Counted from the first letter of the stretch, positions 1 through 12,600 are shown. The stretch: 64,000 nt of DNA from Ophiostoma sp. CBS 140.51 (GCA_029298735.1 JANSLP010000025.1:162030-226029); one strand, 5' to 3'. A program made the numbers and translations. Notes: generated from the sequence alone by a model not told the origin.

Positions 1-185
1 GGTGGCTGCGAGTTGGCAAACATGTGGTGGGCATACGGCGACGAAGCCTGCTGCTGCTGGTGGAACGCTTGATAAGGGCCACCATGCGAGAGGGATGTCG
101 GCGGTTTGTTGGCCGTGGGATTCTGCTGCTGCGGAAAGCCACGCCGCATGCCATTGACACCGCTAAAGGACAGTCCGTTAGACAT
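1..185 (-). CDS. Gln-rich protein, N-terminal fragment (gene continues off the left edge)
   Basis: The minus strand is open from an ATG at 185 to the window edge, giving 61 codons. The peptide begins MSNGLSFSGVNGMRRGFPQQ and continues rich in Gln, Pro, Ser and His, including QQQ and QQQQ runs. Such composition is typical of disordered N-termini of fungal transcription or RNA-binding regulators, but I do not recognise the family and assign no function. Upstream, on the minus strand, lies a long pyrimidine-rich stretch (about 690-960) as is usual for fungal leaders and promoters, which supports this being a true 5' end. The neighbouring gene on the right is 3 kb away. Confidence 0.6.
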   Translation of the reverse strand, partial: MSNGLSFSGVNGMRRGFPQQQNPTANKPPTSLSHGGPYQAFHQQQQASSPYAHHMFANSQP

Positions 186-2471
186 GCTGGGCGAATCGAG
201 AGGCGCGGTGTGATGCGTAGATATAGAGGGAGGTCGTGGTCAAGGTTGAGGTGTCGGATGAGATGGGGGCGTGCGAGTCCGAGAAAAGGAGAAGGATACA
301 CTCAAAGCCGCGAGGGGACACTCGACGGCCCAGAAGATGGCGATAGACAGCCGTCAACACGAAACGACGCGGTCGATGATGAAAGAAGAGTCAGGATGGA
401 TGGAAAAAGAGGTCAAAATCGTGTTTCGAGTCGAGAAAAATCGACCAGGGTACCCGGCTCTCCCGTCAGTCAGGCCACGAGCCCCAGCAGAGCGGACAGC
501 GCGGCGGTCGACAGCAGAGAAAGCGAACGCGAGGCTCAAGATGCGTCTGGCTGCGGAGCACGCATTTGATGTTTCTCGATCTATGCAGATGTGTGTATTT
601 TTTCGGCCGACGTTCGAGCCCTGGGACCCCTTGTTGCGTCTTGCACCAAACGGGCGGCGGGCGTGTGGATAGATGACGAGAAAGTGGGAGGGAGTGTGGA
701 TTGAAGAAAAATGGCAAGTCAGGAAGGAGGGAGGGCGGTCGTAGTGGAGGGAAGGGTGAGGGAAGGGAGGGCAGGAACGGACGAGGGAAATGGAACAGAC
801 AAGGGCAGGCAGGGAAGGAACAGGGAAGGAGGCGGGCAGGCAGGCACGCGTGCGGAGGCAGGAGAGACCCAAAAGAAAGGTCACAGGCGGCGCGTGAGGC
901 AAGTGCGACTGGGAGAAAAAGTGAAAATAGCAAAAGTAGCAGCGAGGAAAGTAGCAACACAGCCTGAACAGCAAAAACTCCCAGAATACAGAGGGAGTGT
1001 GAGCAGAAAAGTAGCGTGGGAGGGTACAAAACGAACAACAGCGCTGTAACGGAGTGGCGTGCGGCACTGTGTACGAGGCCTGGACAGGGAGAAAAGTGGA
1101 CAAATCAGAAAGGGGAACCAGGGGAATATGTTGGAAAACAGAGAGAAAAAGAAATTTTACTCACGCAAAACAACCAAAACCAGGCACCAAGGCAGCAAAT
1201 ATGGAGGCGAGCAAGATGGGAAAGTGCGACAGAAAAGACAGCCAACTGACAGTGCGCATCTGTACTCGCACCTTCCAGACACGGTGCTGACGGGAGAAAG
1301 TGGGGCTCTTTCCAGATGAAAGAAACGGTTGCACGAATCAGAAGAAGGAACCAACTGCCCTTTTGCCCCCAAAATACCCCAAAATACCATATCAAAAGAA
1401 AAACGCGCTACTAGAAAAGTGGGGCTTTCAGCCGATGAAGAAAGAACCAGACACGCCATCACAAATCAGCAAATCTAACAAATAGAAGGAGCAGCGGGCG
1501 ACTTTAGGCTGCAAGGCAGATCATCTGTGAGATTAGGGACTCTTGGACTTTGGTGAGAGCCCTGTCTTGTGACAAAGGAATGAGGAGTAGATAACAGAAG
1601 CGGTGAGTAAAGTATCCGGAAAGTAATACCGAGCGCATCTCTCCGTCTTCGCTGCGGAGAAGGCGGCAGACAAAACACGTGTACGGTTTCTGGGCAGGTG
1701 TCTGTAACAGATACGGCTCAATTAGCGGGCGAAAATACAACAAAATGCAAGGATCGCTGCGTCGAATGGCAGGCGAGAAACAGAAGACTTCAGTAAGATA
1801 CGAGCTGTAACTCGCCTGTCTCGCGAGCGTTGGTGGTTGGCCAGAGCCGCTGAGCTGGTGCTGGGGTAAGAGGCACGCATAGCGCTATCGGCACAAGCTG
1901 CATTAGGGCGCCGGGGCGCTGTTTTGAGAAGCACCCATCGGGGGTCTGGGGCTGTCGCTAGCGCGTCTTTGGGGGCTCGCACTGTCCGGCTAGACAAGGC
2001 CTGTATTGGCCCAGGCCTTAGCCCCGAGACCTTTCTGGACAAATCTTCCGCGTGCTCGGCAAAGTGCAGCAAAGAAAGTCACGGATGACGCGACCAATAC
2101 GGAACAGTCATTGTCAATATCAGACTGGGTCGATATCATGTCTGTCTTTGCCAGTGCACATGATCACGCGAGAGCATGGCATCAAGGAGATATCGCAGTG
2201 ATGAAAGTACCATGCAGAGGGCAGTACTTATGAGGAACAAAATCAATGATGAAAAAAGAAAAAAAAGAAGAGCTGAACACGGAAAAGAAACCCACCACAG
2301 GGAAAGAGAGTTGTACTTCGTAGTCTGCCCTCTGTACTGATTCGACCGTTGCATCTGTGGGAGAAACACAGAGAAGCAAATCTAAACGTTTGGTTGGACG
2401 ACGTATCTATCGAGATGCTGTGTGAGGATGCACGAGAGCAGGCATAAAAGAAGCCAACAACGGCCGACAGA

Positions 2472-2481
2472 GTACTCCGTA
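2472..2481. repeat. Recurrent intergenic motif GTACTCCGTA, copy 1
   Basis: An exact 10-bp motif; its reverse complement TACGGAGTAC occurs at 9622-9631 and 21575-21584. A 9-bp version, GTACTCCGT, sits at 21281-21289. All copies seen lie outside genes. The function is unknown. Confidence 0.6.
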
Positions 2482-2932
2482 TTGTACAGGCTTTTGAATG
2501 ACTTCAGGGGCAGAGGAAAATGCTACGCGTGCCAGGTGAATCACACACATCAAGTACACCGCCGCGCGATCAAACACAGACGGTGCAGCCCAAAGCTTTG
2601 CCGGAATCAAATCAAAAGCCCCTGGTGCCTGCGATCGATTTTCCGTTGTTTCTTGTTTCCTTGTTTTTCTGTAAGTATTGAGCAGCGCGGCAGAAGTTAA
2701 GGTGAGGTGTGTTCGTGGGATGAAGGATGGTAAATAGCCGAAATAACGCGGGCGTGGTTGATCGTGGTTTGTCATCGGACAGGCTGGGTTTCTCTTATTT
2801 AGACTTTCTTTCGTACATTCAAAAGGTCATTGTTTATTCTATATTACTATTTCGAGAACATTCCAATTTATATGATGAAGCGAATGTATTTATTTGATTA
2901 TGATAAAAATCCTAGCCTCGACAAGTAAAGTA

Positions 2933-2997
2933 ATTTTCTTCTTTTTTCTCTCTTTTTTCTCTTTTTTTCTTTCTTTTTTTTTCTTCTCTTTTTCTTT
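2933..2997. repeat. Homopyrimidine tract (T/C only)
   Basis: About 65 bp composed almost only of T and C in irregular TTTTTTC/TCTC units, directly followed by an A-run. It lies in an AT-rich spacer beyond the 3' end of the GCP4 gene. It is simple low-complexity sequence with no evidence of function. Confidence 0.8.
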
Positions 2998-3212
2998 AAA
3001 AAAAAGCGTTTAAAAAATTGTCCTAAAAAATACATGGGGATAAAGGAATACTTCAGATCAATACTAGTCACTTGACATGAAGTAGACTGCACAGTTTGAA
3101 ACTCAAACCAAATTCACATCGTTACAAATGACTGTTGTATTAAAATGTAGCCGTTTGATTTTAGAGCCCGCGTAATAGGCTGGTATCATTGTATTGTCTC
3201 ATATATACCCAC

Positions 3213-5846
3213 TCAACCACCCCAACTGCCGAAGTCGAGCTTCATCAACAGCCGGTCTAGACGTCCAACCCGCCGCGGCACATACGCCCCAGCCGCCCGC
3301 AGACCATCGCCGGCGAGACCGCCGTCTGTTCTGCCGCCAAAGTCTTCGTCGTCCTCTTCATCTTCCTCTTCCTCCTCCTCGCCCCGACCGTCTTCCTCTC
3401 CCTCCAAGTCACGAAGCACGCCAACGACAGAAAGCACGCCCTGCCGTACGCCGCGTTCAGCCGCCGCCAGAGCATCAAGGACATCGTGCTGCTCGCGATT
3501 GAGGTCCACGAATGCGTCGACAACACCCGCATCAGACTCAAGATCGAGTGCCAGCCACAGGGTCTGCAGTCGGTGCACAAGGGCGGCCATCTGGTCGACA
3601 GAAACAAGCAGGGCATACAGCGGTTCCGTCCAGTGCGAGCGGTCGAGCAGCAGCCGGCGCACCAGGCGGCGTAGGTAGCGACGATGTGCGGTGGCGAGGC
3701 TCTGAGGATCGTGGGAGGCGGCTAATGGGTCGTCCATACACAGGAAAGTGTTGTCTTCCTCGGCCATACCCTCGGTTAGCCAAATGTCCTCCTCCTCGTC
3801 ATCGTCGTCCATGTCAACGTCTTCATCCTCTTCATCTTCCCCGTGCTTCTTTTGCTCGGCCTTTTTGGTTGGTTGGTTGACGCCCACCCCACGCATAGGC
3901 TCGTCTTTGCCGACGGTGAGCCACCGTTGGAAGCCGTCCCACAACTCCACAACGACATCCATCTGCAGGTAGTTTTCGATCTCGGCCAAAAAGAAGATAG
4001 CGGCGTTGGTCGTTGCCCACACGCTACGAAGCGCACCGGCCCGTGTAGTATAACGCTCTCGTAGCATCTGGACCTGCTCAAGGCTGTGCCGCCCACGCCC
4101 ACCGTAGGGAGGAGCTGGCGGTGGTGGGTGGTGCCGACGCAGTGAAGATAGTTTCCATAGGCCTGTCAAACGGATGTGTGCGCGACGGATGGACAGCAAG
4201 TAAGCGTGAATGGCCGAGTACGACTGGAGGTCGGCTGCACTTAGGACGAGGTCCAGTGGGTAGGGGATCTGTAGCACAAGGGAGGCGGGAACCGAAAATA
4301 AGAGGTTCTGGAACGGTGTGGTCGCAATAGACGCCAACGTAGTGTGTCGTTGCCGTCCATTGCCTAGACTTCCGGCCACGCCTGGTGCACCAACTGATGG
4401 TGTCCGTGCTGCTGGCGTAGAAGTTGACGTAGTGGACTTCTCCAAGACAAGCCGCAGTGTCTCGCGCGCCAACTCCATACCCTCATCTTCTTCCTCGCCC
4501 TGATCGGCGTTGGCATTGCGGCCGTGCATAGCGCCCAGCATTGCCCACGTCCGCGCCAGTACGGCCGCAACCTCGCCGTCCTTGACAATCACGGCACTCA
4601 TGCCACGGACACCACTGGCTGTCGTGGGCGGCGCGGCACCTGCACCATCGGACCGCTGCCAGCGGCTGCGCATCGTCTCGTCTGCCTGCTCTACTAGGGC
4701 CATGGCAAACTCGCCGCGGCCCAACAAGTAAAAGTCGCGTAAGAGCTGCAGCATGTCGACCACTTTGGATGGTGGCAGCAGCTTACGTAATGCCGTACGC
4801 GATAACACGGTACGGATGTGTGTAATGGTGCGTGCAAAGGTGGCACCGTCCAGCGGGTACGTAAGCTTGGACAGTTCTTGCAGCTGGGCCGACAGATGAT
4901 AGTCACCTGTGGTGGTCATGGCGCTGTTGCCGACGATGCCGTCTCCGAGCCAGTGACTGGCCTTGGGTCCGTTGCTGCTCCTGCTGTCCGTCTTGGCACG
5001 CAGGTGGACGAGCGACCGCCCGATAAAGAGCATTGAAGCGGCCGTGGCCGGAGTGACGAAGGCTGGTAGATGCTGGCTGACGCACACGTATTCGCCCGTC
5101 GTATCGGCTGTTGATGCCTCTTGCTGTACGAAGAAATCATCGCCGCCAAAGCTGGGCAGGCGACCATACAAAATCCATGCTGAGACCTGCTTGAGCCAGG
5201 CGGTCTCGGCTACGCGTACAAGACTGCGTGCTGTGCGCTCAATGTCCTCGTAACCAGTCTGGAGTTCTGCGCGGAGGTGGTTGATGAGCTGGGCGCCTGA
5301 CGGCATGTCTGGGGACACTTTGACAGGTGATTTGGCGCTCGCTTTTGTGGAAGTTGTACTGCTTTCTGGCAGAATGTACTGGACGATAGCCCACAGCCAC
5401 TCGAACCGCCGCGGCCAGTCCGAAAATGCACCGACGACAGCCGTCAGTGGAACGATATCGTAGGCGCCGACGAGGGCTGGGTCGCGCTTCAGCACCGTGG
5501 CCTCGACGGCCAACACATCGCGCTGAAACGCAGCCAGATGAACTGATACAACGGCTGCAGCGACGGCACGGCATACAACGGACGGGTGTATGGCGGCAAT
5601 GTGTGTGGCATGTTGGCGTAAGCGGATGTGGAGGTCGCTCAGGCGGGCGAGGTCGGAGAGTAGTGCGCGTTCGGAGGGCGAGAGTGCCGGTTCTGGGTTC
5701 GATGCCGTCCCGAGGCTCGGGGTACTCGAGGCACTGCCCTCTTGCGCGCTGGGATTGCCATGACGGGATGGGCCGTCAGGCCGGAGCAGCGGCGAGCTGT
5801 GGCCGGAGAGGGAGAGGAGGATTTCGTGGAGCATGAGCTGGGACAT
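3213..5846 (-). CDS. Gamma-tubulin complex component 4 (GCP4) homologue
   Basis: A single 877-codon frame. It starts MSQLMLHEILLSLSGH, matching the conserved N-terminus of GCP4 proteins (M-hydrophobic-HE-LL-LSG), so Met5 at 5834 could equally be the start. Residues around 215-240 contain KQVSAWILYGRL followed by DDFFVQ, the GCP signature where the N-terminal (GRIP1) domain is conserved. The C-terminus ends LLMKLDFGSWGG, close to the LLLRLDFN ending of animal GCP4. GCP4 joins the ring that caps and nucleates microtubules at spindle pole bodies; S. pombe Gfh1 and Aspergillus GCPD are relatives. Animal GCP4 has about 667 residues, so this protein is longer. Extra length includes a very acidic insert (EDEEDEDVDMDDDDEEED, nucleotides about 3780-3840) and a second acidic tract near the C-terminus. 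No intron is needed. Confidence 0.9.
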   Translation of the reverse strand: MSQLMLHEILLSLSGHSSPLLRPDGPSRHGNPSAQEGSASSTPSLGTASNPEPALSPSERALLSDLARLSDLHIRLRQHATHIAAIHPSVVCRAVAAAVVSVHLAAFQRDVLAVEATVLKRDPALVGAYDIVPLTAVVGAFSDWPRRFEWLWAIVQYILPESSTTSTKASAKSPVKVSPDMPSGAQLINHLRAELQTGYEDIERTARSLVRVAETAWLKQVSAWILYGRLPSFGGDDFFVQQEASTADTTGEYVCVSQHLPAFVTPATAASMLFIGRSLVHLRAKTDSRSSNGPKASHWLGDGIVGNSAMTTTGDYHLSAQLQELSKLTYPLDGATFARTITHIRTVLSRTALRKLLPPSKVVDMLQLLRDFYLLGRGEFAMALVEQADETMRSRWQRSDGAGAAPPTTASGVRGMSAVIVKDGEVAAVLARTWAMLGAMHGRNANADQGEEEDEGMELARETLRLVLEKSTTSTSTPAARTPSVGAPGVAGSLGNGRQRHTTLASIATTPFQNLLFSVPASLVLQIPYPLDLVLSAADLQSYSAIHAYLLSIRRAHIRLTGLWKLSSLRRHHPPPPAPPYGGRGRHSLEQVQMLRERYTTRAGALRSVWATTNAAIFFLAEIENYLQMDVVVELWDGFQRWLTVGKDEPMRGVGVNQPTKKAEQKKHGEDEEDEDVDMDDDDEEEDIWLTEGMAEEDNTFLCMDDPLAASHDPQSLATAHRRYLRRLVRRLLLDRSHWTEPLYALLVSVDQMAALVHRLQTLWLALDLESDAGVVDAFVDLNREQHDVLDALAAAERGVRQGVLSVVGVLRDLEGEEDGRGEEEEEEDEEDDEDFGGRTDGGLAGDGLRAAGAYVPRRVGRLDRLLMKLDFGSWGG

Positions 5847-6597
5847 AGTCAGTAGGCGGTGGAAGATTTAAGAAGCCTGGAGAGGAGAGACGCACTGAGG
5901 CTTGTCTTTGAAGTCGTGGGCTAGCAAGATCAGACAGCCGAGCAGCTCAAAGCGGCACATGAACACGGAGATGCAGTGTGTGGGGATGCGATGGACGTCC
6001 GTGGCATGCGACGATTGTAGATGGTGTGGTTAGAAGTTTAGGGGGTTGTCGGTGAGGGAGAGGCATAAAGCATCGTGGCCTGATAGAGAGTCGTCAATTG
6101 GGTACCCCTTTAGGTCAATAGTCGAGATGTCCTCAGCCTTGTCGTCGGATCGGGCAGGCGCAGAGAGAGTGCGGCTCAAGAAGGAAGTCGCAAGTGTCGC
6201 TCGAGAATGCAACGATTTAGTATCTTTATCGGGCAGGCGCGTCCGATGCAATGGAGGGGCATGAGACGCGTTTCACCATACAAAGGTCGCTGTAGCGGGC
6301 AGTCGGCCCCTGCCGCTGTGGGGTAGCCTCACTAAAACGTGCTAAAGCAATCACAAAAGGCAAACACTTTACAATCATTTTCTATTTTAATAAACTCATT
6401 TCTGTCGTATTTTCTTTAAGAAAGAACTATTAGTATTTCGTACAAGGGGCCTACAAATATAGGTGTCGAGATATAAAGAACAAAGATAACGACCTAAAAC
6501 CTAACCGATATAGCACCGAATATTTTGAGCCTGCCCATAAATTGAGCACTTCTTAAGAGTTTCACCTGAACTTGACTTCAGACCTCACGGGCCTCAC
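5847..6597. other. Intergenic region between the GCP4 and senescence-domain genes
   Basis: About 750 bp holding the GCP4 promoter and the 3' region of the next minus-strand gene. From about 6355 to 6570 it is AT-rich. A 73-codon minus-strand frame at 6030-6251 has no recognisable domain and is not called. Confidence 0.5.
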
Positions 6598-8569
6598 TTA
6601 ACGCCCACGGTATGGGTTGTTATCGGCAAAGTCGTGTGTTGACCGCACCCGGCTGACTGACGCGCTGTTGTTGGCACTGCTGCTGCCACTGTTGGACCCA
6701 CTGCCGTTGTGACCGCGGGGATCGGTTGTGCTCGTCGAGGTCGGACGGTTGGGCAAGGGCGGCGGCGAGCCCGTCGGCGAGATGACGGATCCGCCGCCGT
6801 CTCCACCGCCAACAACCAGAGCGCCGCCACCAGGGACGTGGCCAACGACCATGCCCTTGGCCACGCTCTTGACAATGGCACGACGCGAGACACCAGTAAC
6901 ATCAATGTAGACGAGACCAACGTTCTTGATGCCACCAGTCAAGTTGCGCGTCACTTCACCGGCTTCGTTGCCCCACTTGGAGGCCACCACGGTCGTGGCA
7001 GCGGTTGAACCGGTGTCGAGCAAGTGACGGCCGGCCTGCTCGATGCCATCGGCGACCGTCGAGAAGGCCATCAGGCTCTTGTTGAGCAGACCGGGGCGGA
7101 AATCGTTGATGGGCTGCCCGTCGGGACCCAGGCCGGTGGGAGGCTGGCGACGAGACTTGCCACTGTAGGCTGTACTGCTTCCCGTGCTGCTCACGCTGTC
7201 GTGGGCCTTGTGGCCGGCCAGCTTGGCGCCGAGGTTCTGTGCGACCTTGCCGACCTGTCCGACAGCCTTAGCAGAAAGGCCAGCAGCGCCGGCTGAGAAG
7301 GTGTTGATGCGGCGGATGTGCTGGTGTGTCGAGGGCTGGAACGTGATGGGCTTGTTTGAGGGCACAGCTTTCTCCGCAAACTTGTCGGCCTGGTTCTGCA
7401 ATGCCTTGGACACCATCTCAGATGTCGTAACAATGAGACGTGAAGCAGCGGCAGCGTTGGCGACAAGTGATGATTTCTGGTAGGCCGGGTGCAGAGTCTC
7501 AACATATTCGCGTGATGCAGGCGCAACGGAGATGTTGGGAACTGCTTCTGTCGGTAGCGTAATCTCGACGGGTTCTGTTTATGTTAGATGGGATCTGTTG
7601 GTTAAATATTGGAGTGGCCGCAATAGGAGCATACCTTTAGAACCTGGCATCAAGTTCTTGTCTTCGATTACTTGATAATGGTCACCGAGTTCACCGATGA
7701 CGCTGCCGTCTTCCTCATCGATAAGGACCAGCTGGCCACCGGATTGCGAACTGTGACTGCCGGCCGCGTAGGCCTCGCCGGGCTTGAAAGCGGCCGGGTT
7801 ATAGGCTGGCAAGTCGTCCGACACGGTTGTCCGTGAAGACCGGGAGGCGCGCTGCTTCTCGTCGCTAAACCCGCTCTTTTCGCCGCTTCTTGATTGGTGC
7901 CGGCTGGAAGACGAGCTCGAGGGTCCAGCAGCAGACTCTCTTGCGGCAGCTGCTGCCGAAGAAGACCCCGATGCACCTGGAGGCTTTTCTTTGCGGGAGG
8001 AGATCTTTGGTGGCGGTGCCCGTTCAAGGAACGCGGTGCACTGTGCCAAGATGGTCTCGAATGTGTCGACATCCTCCTGAAGCCCTTTACGGCTTCCTAC
8101 AGCCGGGAACTCGATGCGCGTGAAGACACCACTGTTGCGGCCTAGATCCCAGCGCGGAATCAAATAGCTGCTGGGCGGCTGATGGTAGATCTGCGTGGTC
8201 GCCGGAAGCGGAAGATCGAGCTCGGGCGGGAGGTGGAGATGTAAATAAAAGTCCTCTTCCTGTCCCTGGCCGCCGTTGTCTGGAAGGTTGCCATCGATGG
8301 ATAGGTCGGCAAATGGAGAGGCCGTGGGGACCATCAGAAGCGACAGCGTTTGCGGACCTGCGGGTGTAAGAGAGCTTTCGGTGCCATTGGCTATGTGATA
8401 TGCCGAAACGCCGGTGATGGCGTACAGCAGCTTGGGATCCTGCATTTGTAAAAAAAGGAACTGTCAGCTTGCATTCAATATCTTGCGCGACACCGGCAAA
8501 CCTCATGAACGTAACAAAGTCTTAGTTGCGTCATTCAAAAATAACACCTACATTGAGGCTTGAAGCCAT
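6598..8569 (-). CDS. Senescence-domain protein (spartin/ERD7-like), three exons
   Basis: Exons on the minus strand are 8552-8569, 7635-8439 and 6598-7574, giving 599 residues. Exon 1 encodes only MASSLN; intron 1 is GTAGGT..TGCAG and intron 2 GTATGC..AACAG, and both keep the frame. The start is chosen because MASSLN-DPKLLYAI fits the family better than an intronic ATG just before DPKLL. The N-terminal half carries the fungal block EEDFYLHLHLPPELDLPL and the YLIPRWDLG segment; the C-terminal half (LIVTTSEMVSKAL through GAAGLSAKAVGQV to the Gly/Val-rich end) is the senescence domain (PF06911). Relatives are plant ERD7 and animal spartin, linked to lipid droplets and membranes. A Ser-rich linker separates the halves, and the last 50 residues are Gly/Ser/Asn-rich. 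The precise role in fungi is not established. Confidence 0.88.
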
Positions 8570-9621
8570 TTTGCTCGCGAGTGAGATGGCGTACAAAAGA
8601 TGGCCTTTCAGCGCAATCTATACTAAACAAAAATAGAACAAAAATACCGGAAACGGTAAAAGAGAAGCCAAAGGACTTTCTATCCGATTGTCACAGCGTG
8701 CAGCTGTTCTCAGGTAATGCGCGCCTCACTGATTGGGCGTGTCGCTTATTTCAGAGTCTATTCGCAAGTTTGTCTTCCAAAGCTGCTGCTGTTGCTGATG
8801 CTGTCAATGACCGTTTCTTGTTTCTGTGTCGCTGCGATCGTGGCGGCGCTGGCGAACGGCTTCGGGAGGCCTTGTTGTTGGCGGCGGGCGGATAGGGAGA
8901 TCCCCAAAAAGAGGGGCAGGCGAGCCGTGGAGGGGGATTGGTGCGGGATGGCACTGGTTCGATGCGAGCGTGATAGTGTGACGAGGTGACGACGGGCTGA
9001 CCTGTACGAGAAAGGGTGTTGTTGATGAGGGGGGTAGGAATGCGACAAGAATGAGAAAGGAAGAAGAATTGCGATTTTGATTTTGACGCAAATAATCAAT
9101 GATGAAGAGTAGAGAAAGATGGAAGGAGCTTCCGCGTAGTAGCTGTTTCCAAACCAGCAAGACAAAAGTACTCCCGTACTTTCCTTCGTAACTGGAAATA
9201 TGACGTTCCGTTTGCGCCAAAATTAAACTCGTCGAGGAAAGAGCGAACCGGGTGTGCGAGCTCGTGAGGACCGGCGCTTAGAGGTGGATGCTGTTTGGCG
9301 CGGCAAAGAAGGAGACACAACAGGTAGGAGCGACTGAGTGACCGTGGAGGGGTATTTCCAAATTTGGGGGTTTGGGCACATGTATCATGATGGAAGGTGC
9401 GATTTAGACGACCTAGACTCGCTTGACGAGAGGTAATTACACGAGGCCGAGAAAGAGGCCTCTCACAGGCGCCATCCATAAAAGAAGCTCTGTGACGAAA
9501 CAGAGGAGGCGAATGAGCGGGAGCGGTTCCTGTAACTGGTTGCCAACGTGCAAAAGAGGGCCAGAAGCTACATTAGTGCGCGGCCTGCCAAGACGCTGCC
9601 AGCTTCCAAGTTCTTCCTCCA

Positions 9622-9631
9622 TACGGAGTAC
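9622..9631. repeat. Recurrent intergenic motif TACGGAGTAC, copy 2
   Basis: Exact reverse complement of the copy at 2472-2481, inside the 6.8 kb gene-free zone. Confidence 0.6.
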
Positions 9632-12600
9632 TTGTAGTGAGTATTTCGAAATGATGGTGGAATTACACAGGCTCAATGTGTGTGTTATCAGGCAACTGCT
9701 AGTCCAGGGATGCCGTTCCAAGACGCTGTATCTGCACAGCCTCTCTGCCGGAGCTGTGACGCCACAGGTAAAACGCCAAGCACTGGAGAGGCATCCAATA
9801 TGGCGATGAGACAGAAAATGTCCATTGTGTAGCGTGCGCACTTGGCAGACAGTATCTTCCAAGCTTCAATCAGGCTAAGCAGTGTGGAATCGTCATATAT
9901 GAAGGTAATCTAGTACACACCATACAATCTGATCGATCTTAACACCATCTCAGGAACCTTTCGATCTCATAGATTAGTTCTGGCCCAGCAAATCATCCAA
10001 ACCTCTCCTACGGTTTTGCCACGGACGTTACTCCCACGTGGCACAGATCGAAGAGTCTCGCAATGATTGCCACAATCCCAGAGCCTTGCTGTTCTCTGCC
10101 CTCCGAGCCTTCTTAGCTTCAGACATGTTGCACTCCTTGATCATTCATGTTCTGGCGAAGAGCCTTTTAAAAGTTAGATAAAGTGAAAAAAAATTGGGTG
10201 TTCCTTTTCATTCTTTTGTTTTGTCCGTTATTGTTACTATATTTACTTCGTGAAGTTCGTTAAATTTAATGAACGATACGTAAGTTAGTTAAGAAATATA
10301 ACCGAATGTAGAATACATGTTGTTTGCAACGTAGATTTCAGAACATGTATGGTCTCACACGTTGCTACTGAAGCTCGATGAGGTTTACTTGTACATTGCC
10401 ATATCTCTCTCATTAATGGCCGTGGAACACAATGTCGATAATCTCTAGGCCTAAGAACGACCTGTAGTCATCACTACCAGGCTTATAGAAACGAGGCTGT
10501 GACTAGTATATCATATGTCATGTATATAAAAATTGGCACATATTTTTAACCGACTTCAACGTCCAGCTTTGGGCTTCGTGGACAGCTCGACATCTTGTGG
10601 GCACCAGGGCAGTTGGGCATATTCCAAGCACATAATTTATCAGCACGAGCACGCCGAAAACTACGACTGCACTTGTTAGCCACGAGGACTGAGACATGCC
10701 TTGCGTCGACTTATTTGCTTCTGCTATTGCTTCTTTTCTCGGCTTCTCCAACTAGACGGCCCCTGCGTCAACCAAACAATGACCAGAGTCTTATGCAAAG
10801 CTACGACTAGCTGCCGGCACCAGAAAAAAAAAAGTCCCGTTGTCGGTGATAAATCAAGTGAAAAAGAAAGCTCGTGTGCATGTGATTGCCTCCGAGGCCA
10901 AGGGTTTCTCTTTCTTATAATCCTGGTCACCGCTAGTCGTTCTCCTGTTTACACGATTAACGATATGAAAGGGCGGGAGAGAATGCGTTAAAAGATGCAT
11001 CGATCACTCAAATATGAAAACAAAACATGAACACGCTTGATATCTTAAGTCCAAATCTCACACCCCCAATATGAGCGGCTATCTCGGAGAACATTTCATG
11101 GACTTGACGACAGAATAAGAACCAGCCCCGTGGAAAAGAAAACGTTGGTCCCCACCGCCAATGACTTGCTCCATGCAAGAAAGGCATGCGGGTATTCGTT
11201 TGCGTCCGACAGTCGCCTCCTGCATGGCGTTTTTGACACGAGGCAATGGCCTATTGGTGATATGCATGACAAGTGAGTGTCGTGGGCTGAGAGAAGAGAA
11301 AGGGCATGGGGGCATCAGAAAGAGAACAATCTCGGCAGCTATGGTAATAATACGGCGTGCCACGCGGAAATCTTTGCTGAATCGAGCCAGAAATAAAAAA
11401 AGTGACCGTCAATATCACAAGCATGCATGATGCGCCATTGCGGACCAGGCCTCTTCCATGACGAAGAAAAACATATCCCATACTGTTATGGTCCACACGC
11501 ACCTTGACTTGGATCGTCTTGAGCAATACTGTGTAAAAAAGGCACAAAGCCTTTGTCAGAGCACCAGATACAAAGACAATGCCCCATGTCGAGAGATGCA
11601 TCCTCATACTCCCGACAAGAGGGGCCGGCTGAACTCAACTGTCGACAGGGGTTGATGAGAGGATCCCCTTTTTTCTTGACGTCCTCTTTCGTCAGTTTAC
11701 GTTGTTGTCATGCCGGCTGCCATGTCCTTGTGACGGTGAAGAGACGAAACGCAACGCTGCAAATTGCTACGCATGTAGTAAGGACATGAGCGGGTACGTA
11801 TCTTCTTTCTTTCACACATTTGCCAAGCTGCAGCCACTCCACGTCCAAATGCCTAGCGTTCCGTGTTGAGAAGAATCTCGGCATGGCGATGGATAGGGAG
11901 GGCAGTTGACAAGTGCAAAAAACCTTCCGGAATACGTCAAATGTTTCCGCGCCGGCCAGTGACATCGCGTGTCTGTAACGGCTGGCGTGGGGTGAGGAGG
12001 TGCAGGTCCAAAGGCCCTATGGCACTTTTAGACACATTTCTCACACTCTCAAAAAACTTCACGTGGTTCACTCATTGTTTGCCGCTTTTTTTTTTCACCG
12101 TCTGTTGGACCCAAGAGCGTATCTGCCCGAGTCACCACGGAGTTGGTTCCATAGTTTGGTATGTCGGAACGGGGACGACAGCAATGGCTGTGTGTCTGTG
12201 ATCCAACCAGTTATCAATGTCCCACACGACCGATAGATGGCGATGTGCCAGATATCCGCGGATAATGAACACCTGTCGATTGCAAGATTCGACAGATAGC
12301 TAGGTAGCAATGAAATCGACCGGGCGCATCTCAAGTAGGAAAAGATGTATCTTTGGTTCAGGGATTAAGCCTGCCTGTATGTTGTAGTGCGTTGGACTTC
12401 AAGAGACTTGGCCCGTCTCTCTACATGAACTGGTTGCACTCTCGCGTCTTCCCGCACGGCTCCCGAACCAAAGACTTGGAGTGGGAAGGAGCTGTGACGG
12501 GACAAGCACCAGCGCCACTGCAATAGCAGGAGCCAGATATAGATGAGAGGAATGGGCAGGTCTCGATGGGAGGACACACAATTATGAGGGCTTAAGCACG

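Larger units (their letters stand above)
186..3212. other. Intergenic region, 3.0 kb, no supported gene
   Basis: This stretch carries the promoter side of the left-edge gene and the 3' side of the GCP4 gene. The plus strand is purine-rich at about 690-960, which makes the minus strand a CT-rich leader. From about 2780 to 3200 it becomes AT-rich with a long pyrimidine tract. Open frames here are short, of low complexity and without recognisable domains. One copy of the motif GTACTCCGTA lies at 2472-2481. Confidence 0.6.

Noticed and set aside
1830..1900. AGCTCAGCGG on the minus strand resembling a tRNA A box
   Set aside because: No B box or acceptor stem at the right spacing.
10518..10751. 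77-codon minus-strand frame with one hydrophobic helix
   Set aside because: Too short and unlike any family I recognise; AT-rich surroundings make chance likely.
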